NCBI RefSeq assembly: GCF_014649755.1
Contig: NZ_BMTQ01000004.1
Location: 496,001 to 560,000 of the forward strand
DNA length: 64,000 nt
Source of the DNA: Streptomyces litmocidini
GTDB taxonomy: Bacteria; Actinomycetota; Actinomycetes; Streptomycetales; Streptomycetaceae
Reading direction: 5' to 3'
Below the pieces are notes generated by a model that had not been told where the DNA came from, searched no databases, and saw nothing but the letters and a program-made list of their open reading frames with translations. The translations under genes and the position numbers were made by a program. Position 1 is the first letter of the stretch. Each line of letters opens with the position of its first letter. Shown here in pieces: positions 1-8,979 of this stretch.

Positions 1-297
1 GCCGGGTCCGGTGGAGAGGAGGAGGGGTGCCGCCTCGCCGGTGATCCGGCCGTACGCGTCGGCGGCGAAGCCGGCGTTGTTCTCGACGCGGAGGCCGACG
101 TAGCGGAGGTCGGAGCGGCGCAGGGCGTCGAACATGCCGAGGGCGTGCTGGCCGGGGAGTCCGAAGACGGTGGTGGCGCCGAGGCCGGTGAGGGTCTCGA
201 CGACGAGGTCGCCGCCGTTCCGCCCCTCGGGCGGGTTGAGGGCGGCTTCCGTCTGGGCCGCGGTCGGACGCAGCACGAGGTCGTGGTCGTGGGTCAT
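1..297 (-). CDS. Thiamine-diphosphate enzyme, acetolactate-synthase-like, N-terminal part
   Basis: Partial gene: the start codon is the ATG at 297-295 and the frame runs off the left edge, leaving about 99 residues. The visible part matches the pyrimidine-binding domain of ThDP enzymes such as acetolactate synthase and benzoylformate decarboxylase. It has GGDLVVETLTGLGATTVFGL followed by PGQHALGMFDAL, then the catalytic-glutamate region VENNAGFAADAYGR and a STGPG turn. It lies 130 bp downstream of the ureohydrolase on the same strand, so co-transcription is likely and a role in the same amino- or guanidino-acid catabolism is possible. The substrate cannot be decided from this fragment. Confidence 0.85.
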   Translation of the reverse strand, partial: MTHDHDLVLRPTAAQTEAALNPPEGRNGGDLVVETLTGLGATTVFGLPGQHALGMFDALRRSDLRYVGLRVENNAGFAADAYGRITGEAAPLLLSTGPG

Positions 298-427
298 GGG
301 ATCCCTTGGCTCGGTGGTCGGATGCGGCCCGGTGGGCGGGTTGTGCCCACCCGTTCCGCCCCGCGGAACGCACGCCCACAACCCGGGCGGCGCGGGTCGG
401 GCACCGCCCGGCCCGCGCCCGCGGAGG

Positions 428-1405
428 TTACTTCGCGTCGCGCGCCGCCGCGATCTGGCGGGACATGATCGTCGTCAGTTCGTACGCCGTGTGGGAGGCG
501 GCGACCGCGGTGATCTCGGCGTGGTCGTAGGCCGGGGCGACCTCGACGACGTCGGCGGAGACCAGGTTGCAGGAGGAGAGGCCGCGGAGGATCTCCAGGA
601 GCTCGCGGGAGGTCATGCCGCCGGCCTCGGGGGTGCCGGTGCCGGGGGCGTGGGCCGGGTCGAGGCAGTCGATGTCGATGGAGATGTACAGCGGGCGGTC
701 GCCGATGCGCTGGCGCAGCTGGTCGGCGACCTCGTCGGCGCCGCGGCGGTAGACGTCGGAGGAGGTGACGATGCCGAAGCCGAGCTTCTCGTCGTCGGTG
801 AGGTCCTGCTTGCCGTAGAGCGGGCCGCGGGTGCCGACGTGGGAGAGGGCGGAGGTGTCGAGGATGCCCTCCTCGACGGCGCGGCGGAACGGGGTGCCGT
901 GCGTGTACTCGGCGCCGAAGTAGGTGTCCCAGGTGTCGAGGTGCGCGTCGAAGTGGAGCAGGGCGACGGGGCCGTGCTTCTTGGCGACGGAGCGGAGCAG
1001 CGGCAGGGCGATGGTGTGGTCGCCGCCGAGGGTCATCATGCGGGCGCCGGTGCCGAGGAGGTCGTCGGCGGCGGCCTCGATGGTCTCGACGGCCTCGTTG
1101 ATGTTGAACGGGTTGGCGGCGATGTCGCCGGCGTCCGCGACCTGGGCGAGGGCGAAGGGGGAGGCGTCCTGCGCCGGGTTGTAGGGGCGGAGGAGGCGGG
1201 AGGCCTCGCGGATGGCGTTGCCGCCGAAGCGGGCGCCGGGGCGGTAGGAGACGCCGGTGTCGAAGGGGACGCCGACCACGGCGACGTCGGCGGTGCCGAC
1301 CTCGTCGAGGCGCGGCAGACGGGCGAACGTCGCGGGACCGGCGTACCGCGGGATGCGGGACGAGTCGATCGGGCCGCGGAAGGCGTTCTGGTCGCTGCTG
1401 CTCAT
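428..1405 (-). CDS. speB: Agmatinase/guanidinobutyrase-type ureohydrolase
   Basis: A 325-aa member of the arginase/agmatinase family. These are Mn-dependent enzymes that release urea from agmatine or a related guanidino acid. The metal-site motifs are intact: [21 protein letters not shown] and [20 protein letters not shown]. The ATG at 1405 was chosen because AGGAGG stands just upstream, and the protein then starts [17 protein letters not shown], as usual for the family. It is divergent from a PucR-type regulator and upstream of a ThDP-enzyme gene, which suggests a small catabolic unit induced by its substrate. Actinobacterial members of this group can act on guanidinobutyrate instead of agmatine, so the exact substrate is open. 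Confidence 0.9.
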   Translation of the reverse strand: MSSSDQNAFRGPIDSSRIPRYAGPATFARLPRLDEVGTADVAVVGVPFDTGVSYRPGARFGGNAIREASRLLRPYNPAQDASPFALAQVADAGDIAANPFNINEAVETIEAAADDLLGTGARMMTLGGDHTIALPLLRSVAKKHGPVALLHFDAHLDTWDTYFGAEYTHGTPFRRAVEEGILDTSALSHVGTRGPLYGKQDLTDDEKLGFGIVTSSDVYRRGADEVADQLRQRIGDRPLYISIDIDCLDPAHAPGTGTPEAGGMTSRELLEILRGLSSCNLVSADVVEVAPAYDHAEITAVAASHTAYELTTIMSRQIAAARDAK

Positions 1406-1520
1406 GGTCGGGGTCCTCCTGGGGGTGAACGGGTGATCGGTGTCGACGGTAGGTCGTCCGCGCCCCCCGCTGAAGTGTACGTTTCCTCCACTCCTGACAC
1501 CGATGATGTACGAAGGAACC
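1406..1520. promoter_or_regulatory. Divergent promoter region, speB / pucR-type gene
   Basis: This 115-bp gap between two divergent starts must hold both promoters. TGTACG occurs twice in the same orientation, at 1476-1481 and 1507-1512. The spacing is 31 bp (about three helical turns), as expected for an activator or repressor binding two sites on one face of the DNA. That the adjacent PucR protein binds here is inference. Confidence 0.4.
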
Positions 1521-3089
1521 ATGAGCAGCATGTCCGCCCCGGAGCCCGGCTCCGCTCCCCCGGCGCCGCCGGTGCCGCTCGCCGCGCTGCTCGCCCGCCC
1601 CGACCTGGGCCTGCGGCTGCTCTCCGGGCCCGAGGACGTCCCGCTGCACTGGGTGCACACCTCGGAGATGGCCGACCCCTGTCCGTACCTGCTCGGCGGC
1701 GAGCTGCTCATGACGGCGGGCGTGCAGCTCACCGATCCGGCGCACTACGTCGGCCGGGTCGTGGAGGCGGGGGCCGCGGCGCTCGCCTTCGGGGTGACCC
1801 CGGTGTGGGACACGGTGCCGCCGGAGCTCGTCGCCGCGTGCGGGCGGCACGGCCTGCCGCTCGTGGAGGTCCCGCCCCGGACCCCGTTCACGGCGGTGGC
1901 ACGGGCGCTGTGGCGGCTGATGGCGGAGGCCCGGCTGCACGAGCTGCGCCGGGTGACCGAGGCCCAGCAGTCGCTGGCGGCGGCCGCGGCCCGGCCGGCC
2001 CCGGTCCCGGCGGTGCTCGGCGCGCTCGCCTCCCGGCTCGGGGGGCGGGCGGTGCTGTTCGGCGTGGACGGCACGGAGTCGGCGGCGGCGGGCCGGGAGG
2101 TCCCGGTGGAGGCGGCGCGGGCGCTGCGGGACCTGGCGGGAGTGCTCGGGCCGCGCCCGGGCGGGCCGGCCTCGGCGAGCGGGGACGGCGGGGGGCTGCG
2201 GCTCGCCGCGTACGCCCTGGGCGGCGGGGACGGCCTGACCCTGGGGGTGGCGACGGAGCGGCGCGGCCCCGGCGACCACACGATCGCGGGCGTGGCGGTG
2301 GTCCTGCTCTCGCTGCTCACGGCCCCGCACCGGGGCGCGGACGTGACCGTACGGGACGGGGCCCTGGTCCGGCTGCTGCTCGGTGTGGCCCCGGCGGAGG
2401 TCGCGGGCGCCCTGGGGCCGGGCCCCTGGACGGTGGTCCACGCGCGGGGCGGCGACGGCACGCCGTTCGCGGCGGCGAGCCTGGCGGCGGCGCTGGGGAC
2501 ACCGCTGATGGACGCGGGCACGGGAGCGGGAGCGGAGGACGCCACGGGCACGGGCGCGGAAGGCACCGCGAGCGCGGGCGCGGAAGGCGCCACGGACACG
2601 GGCGCGGCAGGCGCCACGGCCTCGGGGCCGGGCGTTCCCGGCCGCGCGCGCCCCGGCACCGTGCGGCTCCTGCTCCCCTCCTCGACCGCCGTCACCGCCC
2701 AGCAGGGCTGGACGCTCGGGGCGAGCGCCCCCGTGGCGGCCTCGGAGCTGGCGGCCGGGGACGCGCAGGCGGCGCGGGCGCTGCGCAGGGCGGAGGCCTC
2801 CCGGGCGGCGCTCGTCCGGCACCGTGCCCACGGCTTCGCCGCGCTCGTGGACCGCGACGAGGCCGCGGCGTACGCCCGGGAGGTACTGGCCCCGCTCACC
2901 GGGCCCCTCACCGAGACCCTCCGGGTCTGGCTCTCCCTCCACGGCAGCTGGGACCGGACGGCGGTGGCCCTGGAGATCCACCGGAACACCGTCCGCCAGC
3001 GCATCGCCCGCTGCGCGACGCTGCTCGACCGGGACCTGGACGATCCGGACGTGCGGATGGAGCTGTGGTTCGCGCTCCGCGCCCCGTGA
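1521..3089 (+). CDS. PucR-family transcriptional regulator
   Basis: A 522-aa protein with the PucR layout. The N-terminal purine-catabolism-type ligand domain (about residues 15-130) includes [18 protein letters not shown] and [13 protein letters not shown] middle region follows, and then a C-terminal helix-turn-helix (about 465-515: [20 protein letters not shown], then [14 protein letters not shown]). The ATG at 1521 follows GAAGGA; a longer reading from 1440 has no such site. A low-complexity Gly/Ala/Thr/Glu linker, encoded by repeats at about 2515-2630, separates the middle and C-terminal parts. Being divergent from the ureohydrolase, it probably senses that pathway's substrate. Confidence 0.85.
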   Translation: MSSMSAPEPGSAPPAPPVPLAALLARPDLGLRLLSGPEDVPLHWVHTSEMADPCPYLLGGELLMTAGVQLTDPAHYVGRVVEAGAAALAFGVTPVWDTVPPELVAACGRHGLPLVEVPPRTPFTAVARALWRLMAEARLHELRRVTEAQQSLAAAAARPAPVPAVLGALASRLGGRAVLFGVDGTESAAAGREVPVEAARALRDLAGVLGPRPGGPASASGDGGGLRLAAYALGGGDGLTLGVATERRGPGDHTIAGVAVVLLSLLTAPHRGADVTVRDGALVRLLLGVAPAEVAGALGPGPWTVVHARGGDGTPFAAASLAAALGTPLMDAGTGAGAEDATGTGAEGTASAGAEGATDTGAAGATASGPGVPGRARPGTVRLLLPSSTAVTAQQGWTLGASAPVAASELAAGDAQAARALRRAEASRAALVRHRAHGFAALVDRDEAAAYAREVLAPLTGPLTETLRVWLSLHGSWDRTAVALEIHRNTVRQRIARCATLLDRDLDDPDVRMELWFALRAP

Positions 3090-3092
3090 CGC

Positions 3093-3698
3093 TCACCAGA
3101 GCTTGTTCACCGCCGTCTTCGCCGTCGTGCGGAAGGCGGCCAGCGGCGCGTCCTTCAGGTCGCCCGTCTGTCCCCACCGCACATAGGTGACGGTCCGGCC
3201 GTCGCGGCCCACGGCGAAGAGGTGGACGTCGGTGGTGCCGATCTGCGGGTCGGCGGTGTCCAGGCTGTAGACCCAGGCGCCCTCCTCCACGGAGATCTTG
3301 CCGTGGGAGGCGCTGACGGCGTGCAGGCCCGGGTTCTGTCGCTCCAGGAGGGTCCCGCAGCCGGCGAGGGCCTTGCGGAGGGTGTCGACCAGCTTCGCCG
3401 CGTCGGCCTCGGTGCGGGCGACGGTGGTGATCTGGACGCCGTTGGTGTCGAGCTCGGTGGTGAACTCGCGGTAGCGGGAGTTCTGCGCCGGGATCTTGTA
3501 CGGGGCGCAGAGGGCGCCGCCGTTCTCCGGGACGCCGGTGAAGACCCGGGTGGCGGTCCACGGCGTCGACGACGACGGCATCTGGGCGGCGGAGAGGAAG
3601 GCGGGCCGGGCGGCGGCCTGCGCCGGGGCCGCGGCGAGGGCCGCGAGGCCCAGGGCGGCAGCGGCGGCGGTGGCGAGCGCGGTGCGGAGCTCGTTCAT
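3093..3698 (-). CDS. Secreted protein resembling a PknH-type sensor domain
   Basis: A 201-aa protein with a clear signal peptide (hydrophobic Ala/Leu stretch ending APAQAAA, about residue 30). The mature part is about 170 residues with two cysteines (in ALCAPY and LAGCGTLLE), which could form a disulfide. The pattern VFTGVPENGGALC, ARTEADAAKLVDTLRKALAGC and a final AAFRTTAKTAVNKLW resembles the extracellular PknH-like sensor fold of actinobacterial lipoproteins. That assignment is by general likeness only. It ends 3 bp from the converging PucR gene and is divergent from the membrane XRE protein, so the two may share a promoter region. Confidence 0.7.
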   Translation of the reverse strand: MNELRTALATAAAAALGLAALAAAPAQAAARPAFLSAAQMPSSSTPWTATRVFTGVPENGGALCAPYKIPAQNSRYREFTTELDTNGVQITTVARTEADAAKLVDTLRKALAGCGTLLERQNPGLHAVSASHGKISVEEGAWVYSLDTADPQIGTTDVHLFAVGRDGRTVTYVRWGQTGDLKDAPLAAFRTTAKTAVNKLW

Positions 3699-3859
3699 GG
3701 TGGTGGATCCCCCGTCGGGTCGTTCGGTCAGTGCTCCACCAGCGTCGGGCCCCCGCCCGCCCCGGACAACGGCGACGCGCCCTCCACCCGTCCCGGAACC
3801 ATTCCACCCCCTCTGACGTGGGAGAACGCAAGAGGGGTGGAACAAGCGGGGGTGGGCGG

Positions 3860-5059
3860 ATGGGTGCGGTCGAGGAGTTCGCGGCGCGGGTGCGCGCGCT
3901 GAAGGAACGGGACGGACGGAGTTACGAGGCACTGGGGCGGCGCCTGGGCGTCAGCGCCTCCACGCTGCACCGTTACGGCTCCGGAGCCGCCGTCCCGGAG
4001 TCCTTCGCGGTGGTGGAGCGCCTGGGCCGGTTGTGCGGGGCCGGCGCGGACGAGACGCGGGAGCTGGAGGAGCACTGGCGGCGCGCGGACCGCGTCCGCA
4101 GGCCCCCGGCCCGGGACGCCGGCCCGGGACGCCGGGCGACACCGGGCGCCGCACCGTCAGCACCGTCCACACCAACCCCACCGGCCTCACCGGCCCCATC
4201 GGCCCCACCGGCCCCACCGGCCCCACCGGCGGCCCAGGACGTCGCACCGGCCGGGCCCGAGCCCGTCGCGGTCGCCGCCGCGCGGCCCCGCCGCAAGTCC
4301 TGGCTCGTGGGCGGCGCCGTCCTCGCCGTCGTGGCCTTCGCGCTCGGGAGCGTCCTGCTGCCCGGGCGCGGACGGGAGCCGCAGCAGCGCGCGAAGCCGG
4401 AGACGGCGCTCCCGTTCACGTACACCGTCTCCTCCCACCTCTGGGAGAACGGCTGCGGCCACACCTATCTCGCCGACCGGCCCCCCGCGCGGGTCCCCGC
4501 TCCTCCGGTGCCCGTCGACGCCGGCCGGTGGGCCGGGGCGCTCGGGGCCGTGGACGGCGGGCAGACGCTCGTGCGGCTCTCGGTCCAGGGGAAGGGGGCC
4601 TCCGCCGTCGTCCTCCAGGGGCTGCACGTGCGGGTGGTGGGCCGGGCGGGGCCGCTGCCCTGGTCGGCGTACCGCATGGACGAGGGGTGCGGCGGGGCCG
4701 TCACCCCCCGCCACTTCGCCGTGGACCTCGACGCGCCGCGCCCGCTCGCGCGGCCGGTCGACGGGTACGACGCCTCGGGGGAGGAGGGGAGGGAGGTCCC
4801 GGCCGTGAGGTTCCCGTACGCCGTCACCGCGGCCGAGCCCGAGGAGCTGCTGGTCTCCGCCCGCGCGGCCCACTGCGACTGCCGCTGGTACCTGGAGCTG
4901 GAGTGGAGCTCGGAAGGACGGAGCGGTGTGGCGAGGATCGCGGACCCGGGCGGGGCGGCCTTCCGTACGAGCGGACGGGCGAAGGGGGGCCCGGTCCACG
5001 CCTACGACCCGTCGAAGGGGCTCTGGATCACAGGCACGGAGTCTGGACAGGGCGGGTGA
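3860..5059 (+). CDS. Membrane-anchored XRE-type helix-turn-helix protein
   Basis: A 399-aa protein with three parts. The N-terminal cytoplasmic XRE-like helix-turn-helix (about residues 1-75) contains YEALGRRLGVSASTLHRYGS. A Pro/Ala/Ser linker (about 85-135) is encoded by a GGCCCCACC repeat near 4196-4235. One membrane span (about 150-172, SWLVGGAVLAVVAFALGSVL) leads to a roughly 225-residue extracytoplasmic domain with several cysteines (NGCGHTYLADR, DEGCGG, HCDCRWYLEL). The architecture is common in Streptomyces, and the outer domain has no known ligand. The ATG at 3860 is chosen because the helix-turn-helix begins directly after it; the ribosome site is weak. Confidence 0.75.
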   Translation: MGAVEEFAARVRALKERDGRSYEALGRRLGVSASTLHRYGSGAAVPESFAVVERLGRLCGAGADETRELEEHWRRADRVRRPPARDAGPGRRATPGAAPSAPSTPTPPASPAPSAPPAPPAPPAAQDVAPAGPEPVAVAAARPRRKSWLVGGAVLAVVAFALGSVLLPGRGREPQQRAKPETALPFTYTVSSHLWENGCGHTYLADRPPARVPAPPVPVDAGRWAGALGAVDGGQTLVRLSVQGKGASAVVLQGLHVRVVGRAGPLPWSAYRMDEGCGGAVTPRHFAVDLDAPRPLARPVDGYDASGEEGREVPAVRFPYAVTAAEPEELLVSARAAHCDCRWYLELEWSSEGRSGVARIADPGGAAFRTSGRAKGGPVHAYDPSKGLWITGTESGQGG

Positions 5060-5087
5060 CCGCTGGGTAACTTCGAACGGAACAGAC

Positions 5088-5105
5088 TGAGCAAGCGCTT
5101 AGACA
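5088..5105. promoter_or_regulatory. Candidate TetR-type operator before acyl-CoA dehydrogenase
   Basis: TGAGCAAGCGCTTAGACA contains the perfect palindrome AAGCGCTT (5093-5100), 26 bp before the GTG start of the acyl-CoA dehydrogenase. Operators of this shape are typical of TetR-family repressors of fatty-acid genes in actinobacteria. Which regulator binds is unknown. Confidence 0.4.
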
Positions 5106-5130
5106 ATCGGCAGCGACAAGGAGGCGGCTC

Positions 5131-6288
5131 GTGCGCCGTACCGTATTCAACGAGGACCACGAGGCGTTCCGGGAGACTATCCGCGCCTTCATCGAGGCCG
5201 AGGTCGTCCCCGTCTACGACGAGTGGTTCGCCGCGGGCCAGGCGCCGCGCGAGTTCTACGACAAGCTCGGCGAGCTGGGCATCTTCGGCATCAACGTGCC
5301 CGAGGAGTTCGGCGGCGCGGGCCTGGACACCCACAAGTTCGAGGCCGTCCTGTACGAGGAGACCGCGCGCGCGGGCGTCCAGTTCGGCGGCTCCGGCGTC
5401 CACGTGCTGCTCGCCCTGCCGTACATCAAGATGCTCGCCACCGACGAGCAGAAGAAGCGCTTCCTGCCGAAGTTCGTCACCGGCGAGGAGATGTGGGCGC
5501 TCGCCATGACGGAGCCGGGCACCGGCTCCGACGTCGCGGGCATGAAGACCACCGCCAAGCTCTCCGAGGACGGCACCCACTACGTCCTCAACGGCGCCAA
5601 GACCTTCATCACCGGTGGCGTCCACGCCGACCGCGTGATCGTGTGCGCCCGCACCTCCGCCCCCTCGGCCGAGGACCGCCGCTTCGGCATCTCCCTCTTC
5701 GCCGTCGACACCAAGTCCGAGGGCTACTCCATCGGCCGCAAGCTGGACAAGCTCGGCCTGCGCACCTCCGACACCGCCGAGCTGGCCTTCGTCGACGTCA
5801 AGGTGCCCGCCGAGGACCTGCTCGGCGAGGAGGGCAAGGGCTTCTCCTACCTCGGCCACAACCTGGCCTCCGAGCGCTGGGGCATCGCCTTCGGCGCCTA
5901 CGCCCAGGCCAAGGCCGCCGTCCGCTTCGCCCAGCAGTACGTCACGGACCGCACGGTCTTCGGCAAGCCGGTCGCCTCCTTCCAGAACACCAAGTTCGAG
6001 CTGGCCGCCTGCCAGGCCGAGGTCGACGCCGCCGAGGCCGTCGCCGACCGCGCCCTGGAGGCCCTGGACGCGGGCGAGCTCTCCCCGGCCGAGGCCGCGA
6101 GCGCCAAGCTGTTCTGCACCGAGGTCGCGCACCGCGTCATCGACCGCTGCCTCCAGCTGCACGGCGGCTACGGCTACATGAACGAGTACCCGATCGCCCG
6201 CCTGTACGCCGACAACCGCGTCAACCGCATCTACGGCGGCACCAGCGAGATCATGAAGTCGATCATCGCCAAGTCGATGGGTCTCTGA
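5131..6288 (+). CDS. Acyl-CoA dehydrogenase
   Basis: A 385-aa FAD flavoenzyme of full family length. It has the FAD/substrate motif MTEPGTGSDVAGMKTTA, the signature region NGAKTFITGG and the C-terminal QLHGGYGYMNEYPIARLYAD followed by IYGGTSEIMKSII. The GTG at 5131 is preceded by AAGGAGG. The next gene, a thioesterase, starts on the base after this stop codon, so the two are translationally coupled and act together on acyl-CoA esters. A palindromic operator lies just upstream. Substrate chain length is not readable from the sequence. Confidence 0.93.
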   Translation: MRRTVFNEDHEAFRETIRAFIEAEVVPVYDEWFAAGQAPREFYDKLGELGIFGINVPEEFGGAGLDTHKFEAVLYEETARAGVQFGGSGVHVLLALPYIKMLATDEQKKRFLPKFVTGEEMWALAMTEPGTGSDVAGMKTTAKLSEDGTHYVLNGAKTFITGGVHADRVIVCARTSAPSAEDRRFGISLFAVDTKSEGYSIGRKLDKLGLRTSDTAELAFVDVKVPAEDLLGEEGKGFSYLGHNLASERWGIAFGAYAQAKAAVRFAQQYVTDRTVFGKPVASFQNTKFELAACQAEVDAAEAVADRALEALDAGELSPAEAASAKLFCTEVAHRVIDRCLQLHGGYGYMNEYPIARLYADNRVNRIYGGTSEIMKSIIAKSMGL

Positions 6289-7158
6289 GTGCCCGAAGCA
6301 CACACCGCGCTGGACGACCTGCTCGATCTGCTCGACCTGGAGCGGATCGAGCGGGACATCTTCCGGGGGCAGTCCCGGTCCGCGCTCGTCCCCCGCGTCT
6401 TCGGCGGCCAGGTGGCCGCCCAGGCGCTGGTGGCGGCGGGCCGGACCGTGCCCGAGGACCGGCTCGCGCACTCGCTCCACGCGTACTTCCTGCGCCCCGG
6501 CGACCCGGGCGCGCCGATCGTCTACACGGTCGACCGGATCCGCGACGGACGCTCCTTCACCACCCGGCGGGTCGTGGCCGTCCAGCACGGGCAGCCGATC
6601 TTCCACCTCTCCGCGTCCTTCCAGACGTACGAGGAGGGGCTCGACCACCAGGTGGAGATGCCGCCCGCCCCGGACCCGGAGTCCCTGCCGACGCCGGCCG
6701 AGATGCTCCCCCGCCACCTCCCCCGCGAGGTCGCGGACCGGCTGATCGAGGCGCGGGCGGCGGTCGACCTGCGGTACGTCGAGACGCCTCCGTGGGGGAC
6801 GGTCGGGCAGCCGCGCGAACCGCGCTCCCAGGTGTGGTTCCGTACGAACGGCAAACTGGCCGACGACCCGCTGCTGCACGTCGTCCTCGCCACGTACGTC
6901 TCCGACATGACCCTGCTCGACTCGGTCCTCCTCGCCCACGGGCGGGGCGGCTGGGCCGTCGGCGACGTGGTCGGGGCGTCCCTGGACCACGCCATGTGGT
7001 TCCACCGGCCCTTCCGGGCCGACGAGTGGCTCCTGTACGACCAGGAGTCGCCGACCGCGTCCGGCGGGCGCGGCCTCGGCCAGGCCCGGATCCACACCCG
7101 GGACGGGCGGCTCGCGATCTCCGTCATCCAGGAGGGTGTGGTCCGCGTCCCGCGCTGA
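6289..7158 (+). CDS. tesB: Acyl-CoA thioesterase II (TesB-like)
   Basis: A 289-aa double-hotdog thioesterase that hydrolyses acyl-CoA to free acid and CoA. Family features are RVFGGQVAAQALVAAGRTV, HSLHAYFLRPGDPGAPIVY, GRSFTTRRVVAVQ, a second-half SDMTLLDSVLLAH and LDHAMWFHRPFRADEWLLYD. The GTG start abuts the TGA of the preceding acyl-CoA dehydrogenase with no gap, indicating one transcript and coupled translation. The length is normal for TesB. Confidence 0.92.
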   Translation: MPEAHTALDDLLDLLDLERIERDIFRGQSRSALVPRVFGGQVAAQALVAAGRTVPEDRLAHSLHAYFLRPGDPGAPIVYTVDRIRDGRSFTTRRVVAVQHGQPIFHLSASFQTYEEGLDHQVEMPPAPDPESLPTPAEMLPRHLPREVADRLIEARAAVDLRYVETPPWGTVGQPREPRSQVWFRTNGKLADDPLLHVVLATYVSDMTLLDSVLLAHGRGGWAVGDVVGASLDHAMWFHRPFRADEWLLYDQESPTASGGRGLGQARIHTRDGRLAISVIQEGVVRVPR

Positions 7159-7179
7159 CGACCGGGCATAAGTCCGACC

Positions 7180-8124
7180 ATGGCGGAAATCACGGCGGAC
7201 AGGCCGAAGAACGGTGAGAGCACCTTCACGGTGATCGTGGCGGCGGTGGCCAATCTCGGCATCGCCGCCGCCAAGGCCGTCGCGGGCCTCATCAGCGGAT
7301 CCAGCGCGATGCTCTCCGAGGCGGCGCACTCGGTGGCCGACACGGTCACCGAGGTGCTGCTCCTGGCCGCGCTCAAGCGCAGCGAGAAACCGGCGGACGA
7401 GGACCATCCGTTGGGCTACGCGGGCGAGCGGTACGTGTGGGCACTGCTGGCCGCGGTCGCCACCTTCGTCGGCGGCGCGGTCTTCTCCGTGTACGACGGC
7501 GTCCACACCCTCACCCGCGGCGAGGACCTGGGCGACCCGGTCGCCTCGTACGTGGTGCTCGCCGTCGCCTTCGTCCTGGAGGGCTTCTCGCTGCGGACGG
7601 CGGTCCGCCAGGTCCGGGCCGAGGCGCGGCGCACCCGCACCCCCTTCACCCGCTACCTGCGGCGCACCCCGGACACGACCGTGAAGGCCGTCGTCATGGA
7701 GGACTCCGCGGCGCTGGCCGGCCTGCTGCTCGCGGCCGGCGGCCTGATCGGCGGCCAGCTCACCGGCTCGGGCGTCTGGGACGGCGTCGCCTCGATCCTC
7801 ATCGGCGCGCTGCTGGTGTACGTGGCCTGGGTCCTGGGCCGTTCCAACGCGGAGCTCCTGATCGGCCGGGCACTCCCCCCGAGCCTGCGGGAGGCCGTGC
7901 ACGAGGAGCTGCTCGCGGACGAGCACGTGATCGCGGTGGTCGACCTGACGACCCTGATCCAGGGTCCGGACGAGGCCCTGGTCGCCGCGAAGATCGACTT
8001 CCGGAACGGATCGACGGCCGAGGAGATCGAACAGGCCTGCGACCGCGCCGAGGCGCGGTTGCGCGAGCGGATCCCGGCCGTCCGCCGGGTGTACCTGGAC
8101 CCCACCTCCCGCCAGGCGCGCTGA
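7180..8124 (+). CDS. Cation diffusion facilitator family transporter
   Basis: A 314-aa membrane protein of the CDF family (efflux of Zn, Fe, Mn or Co against protons). It has about six hydrophobic segments. The metal motifs are HSVAD at about residues 50-54 in the second helix and MEDSAAL near residue 170 in the fifth. A C-terminal cytoplasmic domain (about 225-314) is typical of CDF dimers. It follows the thioesterase by 21 bp on the same strand but is functionally unrelated to it. The metal is not predictable from these motifs alone. Confidence 0.88.
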   Translation: MAEITADRPKNGESTFTVIVAAVANLGIAAAKAVAGLISGSSAMLSEAAHSVADTVTEVLLLAALKRSEKPADEDHPLGYAGERYVWALLAAVATFVGGAVFSVYDGVHTLTRGEDLGDPVASYVVLAVAFVLEGFSLRTAVRQVRAEARRTRTPFTRYLRRTPDTTVKAVVMEDSAALAGLLLAAGGLIGGQLTGSGVWDGVASILIGALLVYVAWVLGRSNAELLIGRALPPSLREAVHEELLADEHVIAVVDLTTLIQGPDEALVAAKIDFRNGSTAEEIEQACDRAEARLRERIPAVRRVYLDPTSRQAR

Positions 8125-8137
8125 CGGGCGGGGCGGG

Positions 8138-8923
8138 TCAGCCCGCGAGCCCCGCCGCGTTCAGCGTGTACGCCGTCAGGGGCTCGTAGAAGCGGGGGTC
8201 CAGGACGTGGTCGTCCAGGGGGATCGTGACCTGCATCGTGCCCTCCGCCTCGCCGATGAAGAGCGCGGGGTCGTTGCAGTCGGCGTAGCCGACGGAGTCG
8301 ATCCCGCGCTGGCCGGCGCGCCCGGCCCAGCCGTGGTCGGCGATGACGAGGTCGGGGCGGCCGGGCTCCCCGAGCGCGTCGAGGATCGCGTTCATCGGCT
8401 CCGGGGAGTGGGTGTGCCACAGGCTCGCGCCGCGTTCGAAGACGGCGACGTCGGCGAACTGCACGACGTACCCCTCGTCGGCGACGAGACCGCCGGGGAT
8501 GCGGACGATGTCGCAGCCCTGGGCGCGCAGCGCGGCCGCGACCCGGCTGTGGACGTCGATGAGGGAGCCGGGGTGCCCGGTCGCGAAGAGGACCCGCTCA
8601 CGGCCCGCGGCGGCCTTGCGGAGCCGGGCGGCCATCCGGTCGAGGCCGTCGACGGTGAGCTCGGGGTCGATGGTGTCCTGGCCGACCCGGTGCGCCGGGT
8701 CGTCGACGACCCCGCACCGCTCGGCCATGACGGCGAGCACGTCCTGCTCGTCGGTCCAGCGGTCGCCGAGTTCGAGGCCGAGCCAGTAGTGCCGGTCGCC
8801 GTTGGCGAGCTTGCGGTAGTGGGAGAGGTTGTTGTCGCGCGGGGTGGCGACGTCTCCCGCGATCCGGGTGCGGACGAGGTGCTCGACGAGGGCGGGGCGG
8901 CTGAGTATCGGCATGGGGTTCAT
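8138..8923 (-). CDS. Conserved phosphatase-like protein
   Basis: A 261-aa soluble protein that I recall being annotated as 'phosphatase' in Streptomyces. Notable stretches are NNLSHYRKLANGDRHYWLGL, the glycine/histidine segment ERVLFATGHPGSLIDVHS and PDLVIADHGWAGRAGQRGID. I see no classic phosphatase motif, so the activity rests on family naming only. The ATG at 8923 (MNPMPILSRP) is taken as the start, with an in-frame ATG at 8914 as the alternative; neither has a strong ribosome site. It converges with the CDF gene. Confidence 0.6.
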   Translation of the reverse strand: MNPMPILSRPALVEHLVRTRIAGDVATPRDNNLSHYRKLANGDRHYWLGLELGDRWTDEQDVLAVMAERCGVVDDPAHRVGQDTIDPELTVDGLDRMAARLRKAAAGRERVLFATGHPGSLIDVHSRVAAALRAQGCDIVRIPGGLVADEGYVVQFADVAVFERGASLWHTHSPEPMNAILDALGEPGRPDLVIADHGWAGRAGQRGIDSVGYADCNDPALFIGEAEGTMQVTIPLDDHVLDPRFYEPLTAYTLNAAGLAG

Positions 8924-8979
8924 TCTGGCCGAGCCCCGGAGGCGAAGGGCACCCCGTTCCGCCCCGTGGACCGGAGGGA

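Noticed and set aside
134..3190. 1018-aa open frame on the + strand and an 895-aa frame on the - strand over the speB/PucR region
   Set aside because: Arg/Gly/Pro-rich translations without domain similarity, opposite or out of frame to clear enzymes. They are typical shadow frames of high-GC DNA.
5002..7926. 974-aa antisense frame across acyl-CoA dehydrogenase, TesB and CDF genes
   Set aside because: It mirrors three well-supported genes and has only low-complexity Val/Gly/Asp-rich sequence.
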